NCBI GenBank assembly: GCA_018713145.1
Contig: DVFP01000017.1
Span: 1-41,210, forward strand
Origin: Candidatus Scybalocola faecavium
GTDB lineage: Bacteria; Bacillota; Clostridia; Lachnospirales; Lachnospiraceae
Direction: 5' to 3'
Length of the DNA stretch: 41,210 nucleotides
Positions 40,918-41,210 of the stretch are shown in pieces (position 1 is the stretch's first letter; the number at the start of each line of letters is the position of its first letter). Under the pieces are notes generated by a model. It was not told the DNA's origin and did no database searches. It saw nothing but the letters and a program-made list of their open reading frames with translations. Position numbers and translations under genes: made by a program.

Positions 40918-41210
40918 ATGAATCACAACAAGGAAATCAGCATTTTTACAAAAGATAAGCCTTCCGGCAATGTTCCTCCGGAAGATCATACACTTCATGA
41001 TCGCTATAATAATTATAAGGCAGCGATTCAGGACCTTACCATCATGGATGACATTTTCATGCGCAATGTCCTGAAAAAACAGGAATGTACCGAATATATC
41101 CTTCAGGTCATTATGGAAAAGAAGGATCTGAAGGTACAGGAGCAGGTGATCCAGCAGGACTACAAAAATCTTCAGGGCCGCTCTGCCATTCTTGACTGTG
41201 TAGCTATAGA
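40918..41210 (+). CDS. Rpn family / PD-(D/E)XK nuclease-type putative transposase, N-terminal part
   Basis: The gene runs off the right edge; 97 codons are visible. After a variable 35-residue N-terminus it reads 'AIQDLTIMDDIFMRNVLKKQ', 'ECTEYILQVIMEKKDLKVQE' and 'YKNLQGRSAILDCVAI'. This matches the start of the Rpn/PDDEXK_2 family (recombination-promoting nuclease, putative transposase) abundant in Lachnospiraceae. In this family 'GRSxxLD' carries the first catalytic Asp, and the remaining ExK residues would lie beyond the window. The ATG at 40918 follows GGGGG at seven bases. Family members are often multicopy and possibly mobile. Confidence 0.85.
   Translation, partial: MNHNKEISIFTKDKPSGNVPPEDHTLHDRYNNYKAAIQDLTIMDDIFMRNVLKKQECTEYILQVIMEKKDLKVQEQVIQQDYKNLQGRSAILDCVAI

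Noticed and set aside
1..41210. CRISPR array, tRNA or rRNA genes, complete insertion sequences
   Set aside because: No regularly spaced direct repeats, cloverleaf sequences or intact transposase genes were seen on reading both strands by eye.

Overview
The window looks like chromosomal DNA of an anaerobic, low-to-mid GC Firmicute, most likely a gut Lachnospiraceae (class Clostridia). The evidence is the dnaG-rpoD operon, a valine-type T-box ahead of ilvB-ilvN, rubrerythrin, a multidomain flavodiiron protein, the paired NifU-like and GGGtGRT genes, a DUF5058 protein and an Rpn-type PD-(D/E)XK gene. No genus can be fixed from sequence reading alone. Almost all genes are intact and packed into short operons with strong ribosome binding sites and clear intrinsic terminators.

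Layout. 1-2346 (minus): start of rpoD and all of dnaG. 2594-3670 (plus): mutY. 3749-8358 (minus): xpaC-telA plus a molybdopterin oxidoreductase as one tightly coupled unit. 8595-10876 (minus): feoA-feoB behind a consensus promoter and a perfect Fur box. 10969-11152: two structured repeats. 11204-16056 (minus): a large flavodiiron/short-spaced rubredoxin/NADH reductase fusion followed by an ABC transporter pair. 16368-16904 (plus): a small membrane protein. 16992-17975 (minus): pta. 18252-21080 (plus): promoter, T-box, ilvB, ilvN, terminator. 21104-22231 (plus): an AI-2E family permease. 22337-23651: a patch of decayed genes (ABC exporter tail, DUF6431 fragment, tyrosine recombinase tail) around an apparently intact Uma2 gene. 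23760-25483 (minus): NifU-like scaffold and GGGtGRT. 25687-28964 (minus): cardiolipin synthase, a GlmU-like acyltransferase and a CPBP protease. 29075-30773 (minus): a sugar epimerase and a rubrerythrin with a PerR-like box. 31123-34106 (plus): two small membrane proteins and a membrane-anchored M20 peptidase. 34184-35572 (minus): an alanine/glycine symporter. 35693-40300 (minus): degV, a leucine-rich-repeat protein, a VWA/DUF2201 protein and a MoxR-like AAA ATPase in one overlapping operon. 40918-end (plus): the start of an Rpn/PD-(D/E)XK nuclease gene behind a long structured leader.

How it fits together. Several units serve anaerobic redox and iron physiology: Fe(II) import (feoAB, Fur box), an Fe-S scaffold-like protein, O2/NO reduction by the flavodiiron protein, peroxide defence by rubrerythrin (PerR-like operator) and a molybdenum/Fe-S oxidoreductase. 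The least understood and most interesting modules are degV-LRR-VWA-AAA, xpaC-telA-molybdoenzyme, NifU-like-GGGtGRT, and DUF5058-partner-M20. The two membrane proteins of the last module share a local motif that suggests a two-subunit membrane complex.
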